DNA of 64,000 nt, from positions 1 to 64,000 of the forward strand of contig JAGBOC010000030.1 of the NCBI GenBank assembly GCA_017634065.1, in the 5' to 3' direction. Each line of letters opens with the position of its first letter. The first letter of the stretch is position 1. This document shows positions 63,530 to 64,000 of the stretch, piece by piece. Both the position numbers and the translations under genes were made by a program. Source of the stretch: Lachnospiraceae bacterium (GTDB taxonomy: Bacteria > Bacillota > Clostridia > Lachnospirales > Lachnospiraceae). The notes beneath the pieces are model-generated. The model saw nothing but the letters and a program-made list of their open reading frames with translations, was not told the DNA's origin and made no database searches.

Positions 63530-64000
63530 CTATTTCAGTATCCAAGCAAAACCTTTAGCAGTTCTTAAATCTGAATCCACAAAATGGTTCCCTTCATTCC
63601 ATTCTAACACAACTTCTTTTCCTTTAGTATTCTTTAACATCTCGTAATACTTTCTTATATTGTCGCCAACTGTTGCCATTACTTTATTTTTTGTTTTTTC
63701 TTCTTTATCACCAAGACTTAAATATACTTTATTTACTTTTATGTCATTCTCACTTATATACTTCATAAAATCTGGAAACCACATTGATGGCGAAGTCGCT
63801 ACCACCCCATCAAATAAATCTGTATTGTAACTTGCCCATAATGCAAATAGTGCTGATAACGAATAACCACCAATATATATTTTTATATTATCCCCATACC
63901 TTTCTTTTAAATATGGCATCAAACTATTTATAATATACTCTAAAGTTTTAAATGCTCCATCGCCAAAATCTTCTTTACCAAAAACAGCAGGTACTGCCCA
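63530..64000 (-). CDS. Alpha/beta-hydrolase esterase, N-terminus cut by window
   Basis: The frame is open to the right edge and ends at 63530, giving 156 residues of an alpha/beta hydrolase. The nucleophile region is YIGGYSLSALFALW (G-Y-S-L-S), followed by VVATSPSMWFPDF, the pattern of esterase D/enterochelin-esterase-like enzymes, and the catalytic histidine is in WNEGNHFVDSDL. The N-terminal part, with any signal peptide, lies outside the window. Substrate unknown. Confidence 0.85.
   Translation of the reverse strand, partial: WAVPAVFGKEDFGDGAFKTLEYIINSLMPYLKERYGDNIKIYIGGYSLSALFALWASYNTDLFDGVVATSPSMWFPDFMKYISENDIKVNKVYLSLGDKEEKTKNKVMATVGDNIRKYYEMLKNTKGKEVVLEWNEGNHFVDSDLRTAKGFAWILK

Overview
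The window is AT-rich, with tight Gram-positive-style genes and strong AGGAG-type ribosome binding sites. It carries several lipoproteins, a very large BspA-like/InlB-repeat surface protein, DUF6273 proteins, HydE and a ferredoxin-thioredoxin reductase. This points to an anaerobic, low-GC Firmicute, most likely a Lachnospiraceae-type clostridium. That placement is inferred from gene content, not from a marker gene. No rRNA, tRNA, CRISPR array or complete mobile element was seen.

Layout. 1-7.4 kb: a cut-off lipoprotein esterase, a decayed fragment, a small membrane protein, HydE, a cation-efflux protein, and a two-gene unit of acyl-CoA-synthetase-like enzyme plus a hydrolase/methyltransferase/STAS fusion. 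7.6-18.9 kb: the 3533-residue surface protein and a lipoprotein. 19-30 kb: aspartate-family synthesis (hom, lysC, asd on the minus strand; thrC on the plus strand), with a tcdA/DUF6273 operon between. 30-40.5 kb: a zinc-ribbon membrane protein, a MATE exporter, a redox operon (metallo-hydrolase, ferredoxin-thioredoxin reductase, thioredoxin), DegV, an aminotransferase and pheA, and an OhrR-like regulator with a glutathione peroxidase. 40.7-46.5 kb: a defence island with a DUF4238 protein, a type III restriction-modification pair, a structured non-coding locus and a HepT/MntA toxin-antitoxin pair. 46.6-57.8 kb: aromatic amino acid genes (aroB, an aroE-aroK fusion, aroA, tyrA, DAHP synthase), interrupted by glyA, an acetyltransferase, a CsaA-like protein and a lipoprotein nucleosidase. 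57.8-64 kb: pentapeptide, patatin, WYL regulator, cyclodeaminase, SDR and AlkZ-related genes and a cut-off esterase. A 28-codon hydrophobic peptide gene lies between the patatin gene and a small membrane protein gene.

Main discovery. The thioredoxin gene at 32670-32975 has an in-frame TGA exactly where the first active-site cysteine should be (WASW-TGA-GAC). An 8-bp perfect hairpin lies 12 nt downstream, as expected for a bacterial SECIS. It therefore appears to encode a selenocysteine thioredoxin and would otherwise be called a truncated gene. It sits in an operon with a 65-residue ferredoxin-thioredoxin reductase catalytic subunit. That operon's promoter (TTGACA-17-TACAAT) carries a palindromic spacer closely matching the one in the promoter (TTGACA-17-TATAAT) of the ohrR-like/glutathione peroxidase operon 6.5 kb away. 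Together they suggest a peroxide-responsive regulon in which ferredoxin electrons pass through FTR to a selenothioredoxin and on to a peroxidase.

Other points of interest are a probable minus-strand structured RNA (about 45534-45703) bounded by terminators, with G-U wobbles that fit only the minus strand; a 37-bp three-copy tandem repeat between hom and lysC; a possible -1 frameshift in the DUF4238 gene; and the hydrolase/methyltransferase/STAS fusion.
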